From NCBI RefSeq assembly GCF_017355985.1, contig NZ_JAFIQU010000007.1, positions 62,001 through 126,000 on the forward strand: 64,000 nt of DNA. The letters run 5' to 3'. The position numbers and the translations under genes are program-made. The stretch's first letter is position 1. Each line of letters opens with the position of its first letter. The notes under the pieces are model-generated. The model saw only the letters and a list, made by a program, of their open reading frames with translations, ran no database searches and was not told where the DNA came from. This document shows, one piece after another, positions 17,276 through 27,819 of the stretch. Origin of the DNA: Arenibaculum pallidiluteum. Its GTDB lineage: Bacteria > Pseudomonadota > Alphaproteobacteria > Azospirillales > Azospirillaceae.

Positions 17276-17386
17276 GGCCGCAGCATAGCGCCTGTGCGCG
17301 CGGCCGCAGCGCGCATTCCGTGCGTTCCGCGCGGCCACCCTGCACGCGCCGGGTGCTAGGGTTCCCCGGAACCCGGAGGCCAGCCC

Positions 17387-18400
17387 ATGACAGGACCAGC
17401 GACTGGACCAGTGACAGGACCAGGCATGACCCGCTCCATCGACATCGCGCGCATCGAGGCCGCCAAAGGGCTCATCGATCCCGTCTTCCTGGACAGCCCG
17501 TTGGTGGGCCATGCGGCCCTGGACGCGGCCCTCGGCTGCGAGGTCCTTGCCAAGGTCGAGACGCTGAACCCGATCCGCTCCTTCAAGGGGCGCGGCACGG
17601 AGCTCTTCGCCGCGCAGGAGCTGCGCGCCGGCGACCGGCTGGTCTGCGCCTCGGCCGGGAATTTCGGCCAGGGCCTCGCGCGTGCCGCGGTCCGGCGCGG
17701 CGCCGAATGCGTGGTCTTTGCCGCCCTGACGGCCAATCCCCTGAAGGTCGAGGCCATGCGCCGGCTGGGCGCCACCGTCCGGCTGGAGGGCCACGACTTC
17801 GATGCCGCGAAGGCCGCCGCGCGGCTCTTCGCCGCCGAATCGGGCCTGCGCTTCGTCGAGGACGGCCGCGAGCCCGCCATCGCCGAGGGGGCCGGAACCA
17901 TCGGCCTGGAGATCGCGTCCCAGGCGCCCGGCATCGGGACGGTGCTCGTGCCGCTCGGCAACGGGGCGCTGCTGGCCGGCGTCGCCGCGGCGCTGCGCCA
18001 TGCCGCTCCCGGGGCCGAGGTCCTGGGCGTCGTCGCCGCGCGGGCGCCCTCCATGAAGCTCTCGCTGGAGCAGGGGCGGGCCGTCGAGACGGCCGAGGCC
18101 GCGACCATTGCCGACGGCATCGCCGTCCGTGTCCCCGTTCCCGAGGCGCTGGAGATGCTGCGCGGTCGCGTCGACGGGATCCTGGCCGTGGAGGAGGAGG
18201 GGATCCTGCGCGCCATGCGGTTGCTGCACGAGACGCTGGGCCTGGTGGTCGAGCCCTCCGGGGCCGTCGGGATCGCGGCCATGCTGGCCGATCCCGGGCG
18301 CTTCGGCGGCCAGCGCGTCGCGACGATCCTGTGCGGCGGAAACCTGACCCCCCAGCAGGTCCGGGACTGGCTTGTCCCGGCCGGGACGGCCGTGCCGTGA
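17387..18400 (+). CDS. Threonine/serine dehydratase-like PLP enzyme
   Basis: A 337-residue fold-type II PLP enzyme. The PLP lysine is in IRSFKGRGTEL, the substrate loop is SAGNFGQGLARAA and the phosphate-binding loop is PLGNGALLAGVA, with SG near the end (EPSGAVG). These match the threonine dehydratase/serine racemase group, giving 2-oxo acids and ammonia or racemisation. The ATG at 17387 is supported by GGAGG 8 bases upstream. The first 13 codons are a TGP repeat, and ATG 17426 may be the ancestral start. The stop overlaps the next gene. Confidence 0.88.
   Translation: MTGPATGPVTGPGMTRSIDIARIEAAKGLIDPVFLDSPLVGHAALDAALGCEVLAKVETLNPIRSFKGRGTELFAAQELRAGDRLVCASAGNFGQGLARAAVRRGAECVVFAALTANPLKVEAMRRLGATVRLEGHDFDAAKAAARLFAAESGLRFVEDGREPAIAEGAGTIGLEIASQAPGIGTVLVPLGNGALLAGVAAALRHAAPGAEVLGVVAARAPSMKLSLEQGRAVETAEAATIADGIAVRVPVPEALEMLRGRVDGILAVEEEGILRAMRLLHETLGLVVEPSGAVGIAAMLADPGRFGGQRVATILCGGNLTPQQVRDWLVPAGTAVP
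17388..17423 (+). repeat. 12-bp in-frame tandem repeat at the start of the dehydratase gene
   Basis: Three copies of TGACAGGACCAG (the middle one with two changes) cover codons 1-12 and encode TGP repeats. A unit of 12 bases keeps the frame whatever the copy number. It lies between two possible ATG starts (17387 and 17426). Confidence 0.85.
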
Positions 18401-19014
18401 AGCTTCTCTACCAGACCCATTCGCCCTATGCGCGCAAGGTGCTGGTCTTGGCGCACGAGGTCGGCCTCGCCCCGCGGCTGGAGGTCGTGCACCACGAGAC
18501 CAGCCCGACGCGCGGGAACGCCGAGGTCTCGGCACTGAACCCGCTGGGCAAGGTGCCCGTCCTGGTGACGGAGGACGGCTTCGCGCTCTTCGATTCCGTG
18601 GTGATCTGCGAATATCTCGACGGGCTGCACGATGGCCCCCGGATGATCCCGGAGCAGGGCACCGCGCGCTGGCAGGCGTTGCGCCTGCAGGCCCTGGCCC
18701 AGGGGCTTGCCGATGCGGGGATCGCGCTGCGCTGGGAGACCGAGCGCCGTCCCGCGGCCGTGCGCTGGCCGCCCCTGGCCGAGGGGCAGGCCGCCAAGCT
18801 CCTGGCCGGCTACGATTTCGCCGAGCGCTCGGCAGCCCTCGACGGGCCGCCGGACATCGGCCAGATCGCCTTGGCCTCCGCGCTGGACTGGCTGGCGTTC
18901 CGCGGTCTGCCCGATTTCAGGGAAGGCCGCCCGCGCCTTGCGAAGTGGTTCGAGGCTTTCCGCGATCGACCTTCCATGCGCGCCACGCCCCTGTCGGGCG
19001 AGACCCGGGACTGA
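18397..19014 (+). CDS. Glutathione S-transferase family protein
   Basis: A 205-residue GST. The thioredoxin-like N-terminal domain has KLLYQTHSPYARKVLVLAHE, the cis-Pro motif GKVPVLV and the glutathione gamma-glutamyl site LFDSVVICEYLD. The C-terminal helical domain follows with a weakly conserved hydrophobic pocket. The start is GTG at 18397, overlapping the TGA of the preceding gene (GTGA), which shows translational coupling. The substrate is unknown. Confidence 0.9.
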   Translation: MKLLYQTHSPYARKVLVLAHEVGLAPRLEVVHHETSPTRGNAEVSALNPLGKVPVLVTEDGFALFDSVVICEYLDGLHDGPRMIPEQGTARWQALRLQALAQGLADAGIALRWETERRPAAVRWPPLAEGQAAKLLAGYDFAERSAALDGPPDIGQIALASALDWLAFRGLPDFREGRPRLAKWFEAFRDRPSMRATPLSGETRD

Positions 19015-19035
19015 GGGCGCGGCGACCGCCCGAGC

Positions 19036-21249
19036 CTAGGAGGCCCGCTGCTGGACGGCGGCCAGCCGGTCCTCGAGCTGCTGCGCCTCCTCGGCGAGGT
19101 GCCGGGCCGTGGACAGCAGGTCCGCCGCGATCTCGCCCGTGGTGCGGGCGTTGCCGCGCACGGTATCGATCACCTGGCCCAGCGCGCCCGCGGTCGAGAC
19201 GATCTCGCCGATGCTGCGCGCGATGTCGGCCGAGGAGGCGTTCTGCTGCTCGACCGCGCTGGCGATGGACGCCTGGATTCCGTTCACCTCGTCGACGGAT
19301 CCGCGGATCGCGCCGAAGCTGCCGACCGTCGATTCGAGGCTCTCGCGGATCCGGCCGACCGCGGCGCCGATCCGCTCGGTCGCCTCGGCCGTCCCGGAGG
19401 CCAGCGTCTTGACCTCGGCCGCGACGACCGCGAAGCCCTTGCCGGCCTCGCCGGCGCGGGCGGCCTCGATGGTGGCGTTCAGCGCCAGCAGGTGCGTCTG
19501 GCCCGCGATGCGGGTGATCAGGTCGACGATGGCGCCGATCTCGTCCGCGGCGGTCTGCAAGTGCCGCATCCGCGAATCCGCCTGCTCGAGCTGGCGCGCG
19601 GCGTCGCCCGCCCGGCGCGCGGCCTCCTCGGCCTGCTGGTTCACCGAGCGCAGCGAGGCGGTGAGCTCCTCGGTCGCGGCCGCGACCATCTGGGCGTGCG
19701 AGCGGCTTCCGCTGACGCTCTCCGATGCGGTCTCCGAACGCTCGATGGTGGCGCGCGACCGGTCGTCCAGGCGGTCCGACAGCTCGGTGAGCTGGCGCGA
19801 CTGGCGAGCCACCAGCGCAGCGATGGCGCGCACGTCGCCCATCATCGTCTCGGTCAGGCGCGCCTGGGCCTCCAGCTCGGTGACGTCGCTCCAGGCCGCC
19901 ATGGTGCCGACATAGGCGCCGCTTCCGTCGCGCACGGGCTCGAGGTCGAGGCGGACCGTGCTTCCGCCCACGGAGATCCGATGGTCGCGCAGGGGCAGCC
20001 GCTCGGGCGTCATGCAGGCGCGGGCGAAATCCTCGCCCTGGCCGAACAGGTCGGCGGTTTCGGTGGCCTGTCCGCGCGACTGCAGGAACTCCCGCCCCGC
20101 CGCGTTCACGAAGGACACGGAGCCGCCGGCCAGCAGCAGGGCCGTGGGCGTCGGGCTCGTCTCGACCATGGTCTTCAGCAGCATGACCTGCTGCACGGCG
20201 CCGCGCAGCGTGCCCAGCGCCACGGCCATGCCCGCCATCTCGTCGCGGCCGGTGCGCGGGATCCCCACCGCGGTGTCGCCTCCCGCGATGGCCCGCATGG
20301 CACCGGCGAAGGACTTCAGCCGGTTCAGCAGGGCGAAGCGCAGCAGCAGGAAGCCGAGGCCGAAGCCCGCCGCCATCACCAGGGCTGCAGCCGAGATGGT
20401 GCGGTCGCGCAGGTCCGCGGCCCGGGCCTGGATCTCCCCGATATCGCGCTCAAGCGCGGCACGGGCCCAGGTGCCGCCGCGCCCGTCCGGGATCTCGACC
20501 GTGGCGACGGCACGCTGGCCCGGCGCGGCCTGAACGCCGGACGGACCGCCGGCCGCCTCGGGCGGTACCAGGTCCTCGAAGACCACTGAGCCGTCGGGCG
20601 CCAGAATGCGCAGGTCGCCGCCGAGCGCCTCGGCCAGCCCGCCGAGGCGCGGCAGCGGGTTGGTCACGAACTCGACGAAGCCGGCGACCCGGAAGCCGCC
20701 GATCGGCATCACGATGCTGTGCAGGGCGGCGCCGTCGGGCGCGGCCCAGGCGAAGGCCGCCAGCGTGCGCCGCGCCTGCGGATCGCGCGCCGCCAGCGCC
20801 TCGCGGATCTCGGGGCGGTCCAGGGCGCTGTCGCGGCGGCCCTGGGACGAGCCCAGGCGCGTCAGGTCCGGGCGGTAGACGTGCACGCCCTCCAGAAGGA
20901 CCACCCGGTCGACCACCGGCTGCAGGGTGAACATGCCGTCGGCGGCGAGCCGCGCCTTCTCCTCGGTGTTCGCGGCGATGGCATCCATGAAGACCGAGCT
21001 GCGGGCCCAGTTGTCGGCCAGGGGGCGCATGATCTCGACATAGCCGCTCAGGATCCGGCTGCGCACCAGCGAAACCACGGTGACCTCGGCCTGCGCGTTC
21101 AGCGCCGAGACCGAGAACTCGGCATAGAGTCGCGATACCCAGACCTGGATCCCGACCGATGCGACGCCGACAAGGACGCCGACCAGCAGCAGGATCCGCC
21201 GCAAGGTCCAGAACAGAGGCCTGACCCGCCCCGCCGCCGCCTGCTCCAT
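19036..21249 (-). CDS. Methyl-accepting chemotaxis protein with PAS domain
   Basis: A 737-residue transmembrane chemoreceptor. Transmembrane helix 1 is at about 18-38, and a periplasmic sensor of about 245 residues follows. Helix 2 is at about 285-305. A HAMP linker (306-358), a PAS-like segment (about 370-480, with [15 protein letters not shown]) and the cytoplasmic signalling hairpin come next. The hairpin tip is [16 protein letters not shown], followed by [15 protein letters not shown]. The ATG at 21249 puts helix 1 close to the N-terminus. A sigma-54-like promoter lies about 60 bases upstream. The ligand is unknown. Confidence 0.93.
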   Translation of the reverse strand: MEQAAAGRVRPLFWTLRRILLLVGVLVGVASVGIQVWVSRLYAEFSVSALNAQAEVTVVSLVRSRILSGYVEIMRPLADNWARSSVFMDAIAANTEEKARLAADGMFTLQPVVDRVVLLEGVHVYRPDLTRLGSSQGRRDSALDRPEIREALAARDPQARRTLAAFAWAAPDGAALHSIVMPIGGFRVAGFVEFVTNPLPRLGGLAEALGGDLRILAPDGSVVFEDLVPPEAAGGPSGVQAAPGQRAVATVEIPDGRGGTWARAALERDIGEIQARAADLRDRTISAAALVMAAGFGLGFLLLRFALLNRLKSFAGAMRAIAGGDTAVGIPRTGRDEMAGMAVALGTLRGAVQQVMLLKTMVETSPTPTALLLAGGSVSFVNAAGREFLQSRGQATETADLFGQGEDFARACMTPERLPLRDHRISVGGSTVRLDLEPVRDGSGAYVGTMAAWSDVTELEAQARLTETMMGDVRAIAALVARQSRQLTELSDRLDDRSRATIERSETASESVSGSRSHAQMVAAATEELTASLRSVNQQAEEAARRAGDAARQLEQADSRMRHLQTAADEIGAIVDLITRIAGQTHLLALNATIEAARAGEAGKGFAVVAAEVKTLASGTAEATERIGAAVGRIRESLESTVGSFGAIRGSVDEVNGIQASIASAVEQQNASSADIARSIGEIVSTAGALGQVIDTVRGNARTTGEIAADLLSTARHLAEEAQQLEDRLAAVQQRAS

Positions 21250-21571
21250 GTCCGCCCCCCGTCGCGCGCGCCGTGACGTTCCCGGCTGCGAAAGTTTCGA
21301 AGGAGCGGATGCTATCTTCGTGCCAGCGCAGCGCACAAAAGCGAATCGCGCGGCTGCCCGGCCGAATGCCGATCAGGCGCCGGAGGGCGGCGATTCTGTT
21401 GCGCGGATGCAATGCCGGCGGCCCAACCGGGCGGCAGACTGCGGAAAAATGCGGCGGCTGCGCCGCGGCGCCGGTCCTTCCGGCCAGTGAAGGCGGGAGA
21501 ACGGGTGCGACTCCGGACGCGGGCGCGGGGGCCGCTGAAGCGGTCCCCGCGCGCCGGTCAGCGGGCGAGGA
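21250..21571. other. Intergenic region between argG and the chemoreceptor gene
   Basis: A 322-base gap. It holds the sigma-54-like element for the chemoreceptor (21310-21325) and a GC-rich hairpin after argG (21523-21552, a stem of about 13 pairs with one bulged or mismatched base and a GAA loop). The hairpin has no T-run on the minus strand and is at best a weak terminator. I see no gene here. Confidence 0.5.
21310..21325 (-). promoter_or_regulatory. Sigma-54-type promoter of the chemoreceptor gene
   Basis: On the minus strand the 16 bases TGGCACGAAGATAGCA match the sigma-54 consensus TGGCACGNNNNTTGCA at all fixed positions except one (T to A in TTGC). The -24 GG and -12 GC have the right spacing. 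It lies about 60 bases upstream of the ATG at 21249. Confidence 0.6.
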
Positions 21572-22783
<1,212 letters not shown>

Positions 22784-22986
22784 GATGGATGTCCGCGTCG
22801 AAGATGGAAAAGCGCGGCGGAAGCTACGGCGAATCGCCGGGCGGGGCAAGCGCGGCACCCGACCGCGGGACAGCAGCGCACGGAACGCCTGCCGCCGCGG
22901 CGGGTTGCCAGGGGACCGGGATGGTGCGCGGCCGCGGGCCGGGCGGCACCCCGCGCATATGGGCTGGAGGCGGGCTGGAGGTGCGG

Positions 22987-23253
22987 ATGAGGACGGTCCT
23001 CGCGGTCTTGCTCCCATGCCTGTTGCTGGCGGCGCTCGCGGGATGGATGCTCTGGGACTGGGTACCCGGCGGTCCCGATGCGGGCGGGCGCCAGGTCAGC
23101 GGCCATGGCTACGTCGCCCTGGCCCTGGGTGCGCTCGGATCGCTGGTGGTCGGCGGCGGGCTGATGTTCCTGGTCTTCTTCAGCGCGCGGCGGGGCTACG
23201 ACGACGCGCCCGGCGAGTGGCCGCCGCGGCCGGCAGACCGCGACGAGGACTGA
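22987..23253 (+). CDS. Small two-helix membrane protein
   Basis: An 88-residue protein with two predicted transmembrane helices (about 4-24 and 42-63) and an acidic, proline-rich C-terminal tail ([10 protein letters not shown]). The ATG at 22987 has a GGAGG-like ribosome site just upstream (GGCTGGAGGTGCGG). I recognise no family. It precedes another membrane protein gene on the same strand and may be cotranscribed with it. Confidence 0.65.
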   Translation: MRTVLAVLLPCLLLAALAGWMLWDWVPGGPDAGGRQVSGHGYVALALGALGSLVVGGGLMFLVFFSARRGYDDAPGEWPPRPADRDED

Positions 23254-23326
23254 GGGGGCGCCCCGCGGGTGGCACCCGGGGCCGTCATGGGCTGGGCCGG
23301 ACGGCCCGGCAGGCGAGGAGGGCTTC

Positions 23327-23848
23327 ATGGAGGACAGGACCCCGATCCGGCGCGGCAGCGTTCCGGCCGCGGGCGCCCCGAGGCCGGCGATCCCGGCGCT
23401 GGCGGCGGCGCTCGCCCGCGCCTGGCAGGGCACGCGCGAGCCCGTGCTCTTCTATGCCGAACGGGATCCCAAGGTGCTCTACGGGGCCTGGCTGATGGTC
23501 TTCGTGTTCATGCTGCCCTTCGGGCTCGCCATTCCCGACAGCTTCTTCCCGGGCGTGGGCGTGTCCCTGATGGCGCTGTGGATCTGCCGGCGCACCTTCC
23601 GCTTCGAGCTCACACGCCGTCATCTGCGCTACCGGCCCAACGCCATCGCGCCCATGACCACGCTGCCCCTCTCGGAGATCGAGGACGTCCTGGCGACCGA
23701 CCTGCTGGGCCGCGAGGCCGGCCGTGGCCCGGGACCGGAGCGCGGGCACCTGCTGATCCGCAGCACCGCGGGCGCCCTGGTGGTCAAGTCCATCCTGCGC
23801 CCGCAGGAGGCGGCCGAGGCCATCATGCTGCTGCGCTCCGGCCGATAG
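23327..23848 (+). CDS. Membrane protein of unknown function
   Basis: A 173-residue protein with a proline-rich start and a hydrophobic hairpin at about 50-82 (LYGAWLMVFVFMLPFGLAI and a second segment). A soluble domain follows whose strands (FELTRRHLRYRPNA, SEIEDVLATD, LVVKSILRP) resemble a PH-like bacterial bPH2 arrangement. That reading is tentative. The gene is preceded by a good AGGAG-type site and converges with the transglycosylase-like gene. Confidence 0.65.
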   Translation: MEDRTPIRRGSVPAAGAPRPAIPALAAALARAWQGTREPVLFYAERDPKVLYGAWLMVFVFMLPFGLAIPDSFFPGVGVSLMALWICRRTFRFELTRRHLRYRPNAIAPMTTLPLSEIEDVLATDLLGREAGRGPGPERGHLLIRSTAGALVVKSILRPQEAAEAIMLLRSGR

Positions 23849-23861
23849 GCCGGTGCGCGGC

Positions 23862-24653
23862 TCAGCCCAGCGCGGTCCCGTTCTCCTGGGCCAGCAGCAG
23901 CGGATTTCCGCCCGCCGGTCCCGCGCCGTCCCCGGCCGACTCGGGCTCCGCCGGCACCAGGTCGGCAACGCGCGTCGCGTCCGCCTCCATGCGCTGCTTC
24001 AGCCGGGCCACCGTCTCGGCCGCCCCCAGGACGCGCCCCCTGTCGTGGAAGAGCGGCCGGTTGGCCCTGGCGGCGGCGGGCAGGATCTCGGCCGCCGGCC
24101 GGTCGGGCGTGCGGACCGCCGCCTGCAAGAGCTTCGCCGCGCCCGTCGGCCCCAGCACATAGGCGATGCGTCCCTCGGTCTCGCTGACCTCGCGGCCCAG
24201 GCGGCGCGACAGCGCGGCGCGGCTCTCGGAGAGATAGCGGCCGGCCATGCTCGCGGAGAGCTGCGGGTCCTCGCGCAGGGCCAGGATCCTGGAACGCAGC
24301 GACGCGTCCTTCACCACCGGCGCGCCGTCCTTCACGGTGATCGCCGCGGCGAGCTCGCCCAGCCCATGGGCGGCGCCGTGCCGGCGGACCATGTCGAGCC
24401 AGGTCCGCTCGACGAACTGGAAGGCGCCGGTGGCCGTGCTCTTGGGATTGCGCGCCTTCGGATTCAGGCCGCTCTCCTGCGTCGCCTGGGCGAGCAGGGT
24501 CGAGAAGCTGTGACCCGCAGCGCCTGCGGCCAGGCGGATCGCCTCGCCCGTGGCCGCCTTGGACCCCGTCGCGCCCTGGGCCGCCTCGGCCTTGCGCGCC
24601 GGGACGGTGGGTTTGCGGCCGGGAATCGGCGGATCGAGCGGGATGCGTTCCAT
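23862..24653 (-). CDS. Lytic transglycosylase-like protein (SLT fold)
   Basis: A 263-residue protein whose centre (about 48-130) resembles soluble lytic transglycosylases. The catalytic-Glu motif is ATQESGLNPKARNPKS and TGAFQFVERTWLDMV follows, the typical GxxQ/FxxxTW pattern. Such enzymes cleave peptidoglycan glycan strands. No Sec signal peptide is visible. The N-terminus is Pro/Lys/Ala-rich, so the protein may be exported another way or act with a secretion apparatus. It stands alone on the minus strand. Confidence 0.75.
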   Translation of the reverse strand: MERIPLDPPIPGRKPTVPARKAEAAQGATGSKAATGEAIRLAAGAAGHSFSTLLAQATQESGLNPKARNPKSTATGAFQFVERTWLDMVRRHGAAHGLGELAAAITVKDGAPVVKDASLRSRILALREDPQLSASMAGRYLSESRAALSRRLGREVSETEGRIAYVLGPTGAAKLLQAAVRTPDRPAAEILPAAARANRPLFHDRGRVLGAAETVARLKQRMEADATRVADLVPAEPESAGDGAGPAGGNPLLLAQENGTALG

Positions 24654-25061
24654 GGTGGCCAGGGTCGTGAAGGTCGGTCCTGCCCGAGCTTATACCATGC
24701 CGAGGGTTCAAAAAGCGCCAAGCTTGGCGTGGGCGGCGGTGCCCGCCAGGGTCGGCCCCCGCGACCGGCCTCCATGCCCCTGCGCGGCGGAGGGCGAGCT
24801 TCGACACAAAACCATTTCACAAGCTGCGAGAAACGGCTATGCATTCGCGCGCCGCAGACTTGCCTTTTGCTTGTCGGAATAAATATTAAACTTTTGTTAC
24901 GGCCCGCAATCCAGTCGATCGCCAGAAGAGCCCAAGAGGTGCCTTGACGTCGCGGGGATCGGATCTCACAGGGATTCGGCTCCGGGCTCCGAACCGGGGA
25001 AGTGCAAGTCGGCGGCGCCGGCCCGGGCGGTCGGACCATCGCATCGAGTGAGGAGACAGTG
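24654..25061. other. AT-richer intergenic region with promoter upstream of the ABC operon
   Basis: A 408-base gap with a marked drop in GC at about 24800-24910. A possible promoter for the operon is TTGCCT (24860-24865), 18 bases, TATTAA (24884-24889). No Fur box I would trust is visible and no gene is seen. The leader to the start at 25062 would be long (about 165 bases). Confidence 0.45.
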
Positions 25062-26099
25062 ATGAAGCGATTCCTGGCCGTCGGCGCGGCTCTCCTGGTC
25101 GCGGCCGCGGCTTCCGTCCTGGCCGCGGCGCCCGCCTCCGCCCAGGCGGCCACCCAGGCGGCCACCCAGGCGGCCACCCAGGCGGCTACTGGCCGGCTCG
25201 TCCTCTACACCTCGCAGCCCCAGGCCGACGCCCAGGCCACGATCGACGCCTTCCGCAAGGCGCATCCCGGCGTCGAGGTCGACTTCGTTCGCGACGGCAC
25301 CACCCAGCTCCTGAGCCGGCTGCAGGCCGAGTTCCAGGCGGGCGCGCCGCAGCCCGACCTGCTGCTGATCGCCGACGCCATGGCCATGGAGCAGCTCAAG
25401 GCGCAGAAGCGGCTGGCGGCGTTCCAGGACGCGGCGCTGGATGGCGTCCCCGAGAGCTCCTACGACCGCGACCGCACCTATTTCGGCACCAAGTACATCA
25501 CCACCGGAATCATCTACAACACGAAGGCGGCCAAGCGGCCCGAGAGCTTCAAGGACCTGCTGGCGCCGGAGGCCAAGGGCCAGGTGGTGATGCCGAGCCC
25601 GCTCTACAGCGGGGCCGCCGCGATCTTCACGGGCACGCTCGCCGCGCAGCCGGAATTCGGGCCCCGCTTCCTCGAGGACCTCGCCGCGAACGGCGCCGTC
25701 GCGGTCCAGGGCAACGGGCAGGTCCGCACCCAGGTCGCCGGCGGCCAGAAGCTCTACGGCATCATCGTCGACTTCATGGCGCTGAACGCCAAGCGCGACG
25801 GCTCGCCGGTGGACTTCGTCTTCCCCAGCGAGGGCGCCGTCCCCGTGACCGAGCCCGTGGGCATCCTGACCACCGCCAGGAATCCCGTGGCTGCCAAGGC
25901 CTTCGTGAATTTCCTGGTCTCGGCCGAGGGGCAGCGCTTCGCCGCCAGCCAGGGCTACCTGCCGATCCGCTTCGACGTCCAGCCCCCGGCGACCTTCCCG
26001 GCGCGCGACGGGATCAGGATGATGGCCCCGCCCATCGCCGAGATCCTGAGGAACGACGAGGCCAATAAGCGGCGCTTCGCCGACCTGTTCGGGGGCTGA
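25062..26099 (+). CDS. ABC transporter substrate-binding protein, Fe3+/phosphonate (AfuA-like) type
   Basis: A 345-residue periplasmic binding protein. A Sec signal peptide runs to about residue 29 (cleavage near ASAQ). A four-fold AATQ-type repeat and then a class II periplasmic-binding fold follow (GRLVLYTSQPQADAQATIDAF, DLLLIADAMAME, VPVTEPVGIL). The family includes Fe3+ (FbpA/FutA) and 2-aminoethylphosphonate binders. The tyrosine pair diagnostic for iron is not obvious, so the substrate is open. It is the first gene of a five- or six-gene operon and has a GAGGAG ribosome site. Confidence 0.88.
   Translation: MKRFLAVGAALLVAAAASVLAAAPASAQAATQAATQAATQAATGRLVLYTSQPQADAQATIDAFRKAHPGVEVDFVRDGTTQLLSRLQAEFQAGAPQPDLLLIADAMAMEQLKAQKRLAAFQDAALDGVPESSYDRDRTYFGTKYITTGIIYNTKAAKRPESFKDLLAPEAKGQVVMPSPLYSGAAAIFTGTLAAQPEFGPRFLEDLAANGAVAVQGNGQVRTQVAGGQKLYGIIVDFMALNAKRDGSPVDFVFPSEGAVPVTEPVGILTTARNPVAAKAFVNFLVSAEGQRFAASQGYLPIRFDVQPPATFPARDGIRMMAPPIAEILRNDEANKRRFADLFGG
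25146..25190 (+). repeat. 12-bp in-frame tandem repeat after the signal peptide
   Basis: Three exact copies of GCGGCCACCCAG (25146-25181) and a partial fourth encode AATQ repeats placed directly after the signal peptidase site of the binding protein. Copy number changes would lengthen or shorten a linker without a frameshift. Confidence 0.88.
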
Positions 26100-26100
26100 C

Positions 26101-27786
26101 TTGCGGCGGGCCGGGGCGGAGCTCTGGATCGGCCTGGCGGCGGCGGCGCTGGTCGCGGCGCTGTCGCTGCTGCCGTTGCTCCGCCTCGCCGTCGAGGCCG
26201 TGGATCCCGAACTCGTGCGCAAGACCCTGTCCTCGCCGGCGGTCTGGCGCGCGCTGGGCCGGTCGCTGGAGACGAGCCTCGGCGGAAGCGTGATCGCGCT
26301 GCTGCTCGGGGCCGGCTTCGCACTGGCGGTCGGCCTCACGAACCTGCCGGCGCGCCGCATGCTGGCGCTGGCCGTGATGCTGCCCCTTCTGATCCCGTCC
26401 CAGATCATCGTCCTGGCCTGGATCGAGCTGTTCGGACCCGCGACGCGGCTCCTCTCGCTGCTCGGCCTGGGCGTCGAGGCGGGGACGACGAACCCGCTCT
26501 ATTCCGCGCAGGGCATCATGCTGCTGCTCGGGGTGGAGCAGGCGCCCATCGTCTTCCTTGCGGTGCGGGCCGCGCTGCTGGCCACGCCGCGCGACCTGGT
26601 GGAGGCCGCCCGCTGCGCCGGCGCCGGCGGCGGCCGGATCCTCGGGCAAATCGTGCTGCCGCTGACGCTGCCCGCCCTGGGGGCGGGCTTCGGCCTCGCC
26701 TTCGTGGCCTGCCTCGGAAATTTCGGCATCGCCGCCCTGCTCGGCATCCCGGCCCGCTATGCGACGCTGCCGGTCCTGATCTTCCAGCGCCTCTCCGGCT
26801 TCGGCACCTCGATCCTGGCCGAGGCCGCCGTGATGGCGGTGGCCCTGGCGCTGGTGGCGGGCCTGGGCGTGCTCGGCGTCACCTGGATCAGCCGGCGCAG
26901 GGACTCGGCCGTGATCGGGTCGGCCAGCGGCGCCGACCCGCTGCGTTTCGACCTCGGCCGCTGGGCGATGCCGCTGGGCGCGCTGCTCCTCGCGGCGGCG
27001 CTGCTGATGACCGCCATCCCCATGGCGGCGCTGGCTGCCACCTCGGTGACGCGCGCCTACGGGCTCGCGCTGTCGTCGGCGACCTTCACGCTGGACCACT
27101 ACGCCCGGGCGCTGGCGGTGCCGCAGACCGCGCGGGCGCTCTGGAACTCGCTGTGGATGTCGGGGCTGTCGGCGCTGCTGCTGGCGGCGCTCGCGATCCC
27201 CTGCGCGGTCGCGGGGCTCTGGGCCCGGCGGCGCCCGGTCCGGCGGCTGTTCGGCCTGCTGGGCTTCGTGGCCGAGCTGCCCTACGCGCTGCCGGGCGTG
27301 ATCCTGGGCATCGCGGCGATCCTTCTCTACCTGCGGCCGCTGCCGGTGGTGAACGTGACGCTCTACGGCACCGCGGGGCTGATCGTGATCGCCTATCTCG
27401 CCCGGTTCATGCCGCTGGCCCTGCGCCCCGTGCAGGTCGCCCTGCTGCAGGTCGACCGCGTGCTGGACGAGGCCGCCCAGGCCGCGGGCGCACGTTACCG
27501 GCACCGGCTGGTCTCCGTGGCGGCGCCGCTGGTGCTGCCCTCGGCCATGGCCGGCGCGCTGGTGGTGTTCCTGACGGCCTTCAACGAGCTCACCGTCTCG
27601 GCGCTGCTGTGGTCGCGCGGCAACGAGACCGTGGGCATCGTGATCTACTTCCTGGAGGAGGGCGGAGACACGCCCGGCGCCGCCGCCGTTTCCATGATCT
27701 GCGTGGCCTTCGTCTTCGCGCTGGCGGCGCTGGCCACCTGGCTGCTTCCCGCGCCGGCCCGGCGCGTGCTTCCCTGGGGCCGCTGA
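26101..27786 (+). CDS. ABC transporter permease, fused two-domain Fe3+/AEP type
   Basis: A 561-residue inner-membrane permease made of two homologous halves of about 6 helices each, as in FbpB/PhnV-like proteins. Each half has an EAA loop that contacts the ATPase (DLVEAARCAGAGGGRILGQIVLP around 168-190 and DEAAQAAGARYRHRLVSVAAP around 460-480). The start is TTG at 26101, 1 base after the binding-protein stop, so coupling is tight. Confidence 0.9.
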   Translation: MRRAGAELWIGLAAAALVAALSLLPLLRLAVEAVDPELVRKTLSSPAVWRALGRSLETSLGGSVIALLLGAGFALAVGLTNLPARRMLALAVMLPLLIPSQIIVLAWIELFGPATRLLSLLGLGVEAGTTNPLYSAQGIMLLLGVEQAPIVFLAVRAALLATPRDLVEAARCAGAGGGRILGQIVLPLTLPALGAGFGLAFVACLGNFGIAALLGIPARYATLPVLIFQRLSGFGTSILAEAAVMAVALALVAGLGVLGVTWISRRRDSAVIGSASGADPLRFDLGRWAMPLGALLLAAALLMTAIPMAALAATSVTRAYGLALSSATFTLDHYARALAVPQTARALWNSLWMSGLSALLLAALAIPCAVAGLWARRRPVRRLFGLLGFVAELPYALPGVILGIAAILLYLRPLPVVNVTLYGTAGLIVIAYLARFMPLALRPVQVALLQVDRVLDEAAQAAGARYRHRLVSVAAPLVLPSAMAGALVVFLTAFNELTVSALLWSRGNETVGIVIYFLEEGGDTPGAAAVSMICVAFVFALAALATWLLPAPARRVLPWGR

Positions 27787-27819
27787 GATGCCCCGTCCGT
27801 GCCCGGAGTGCTGAAGCCC

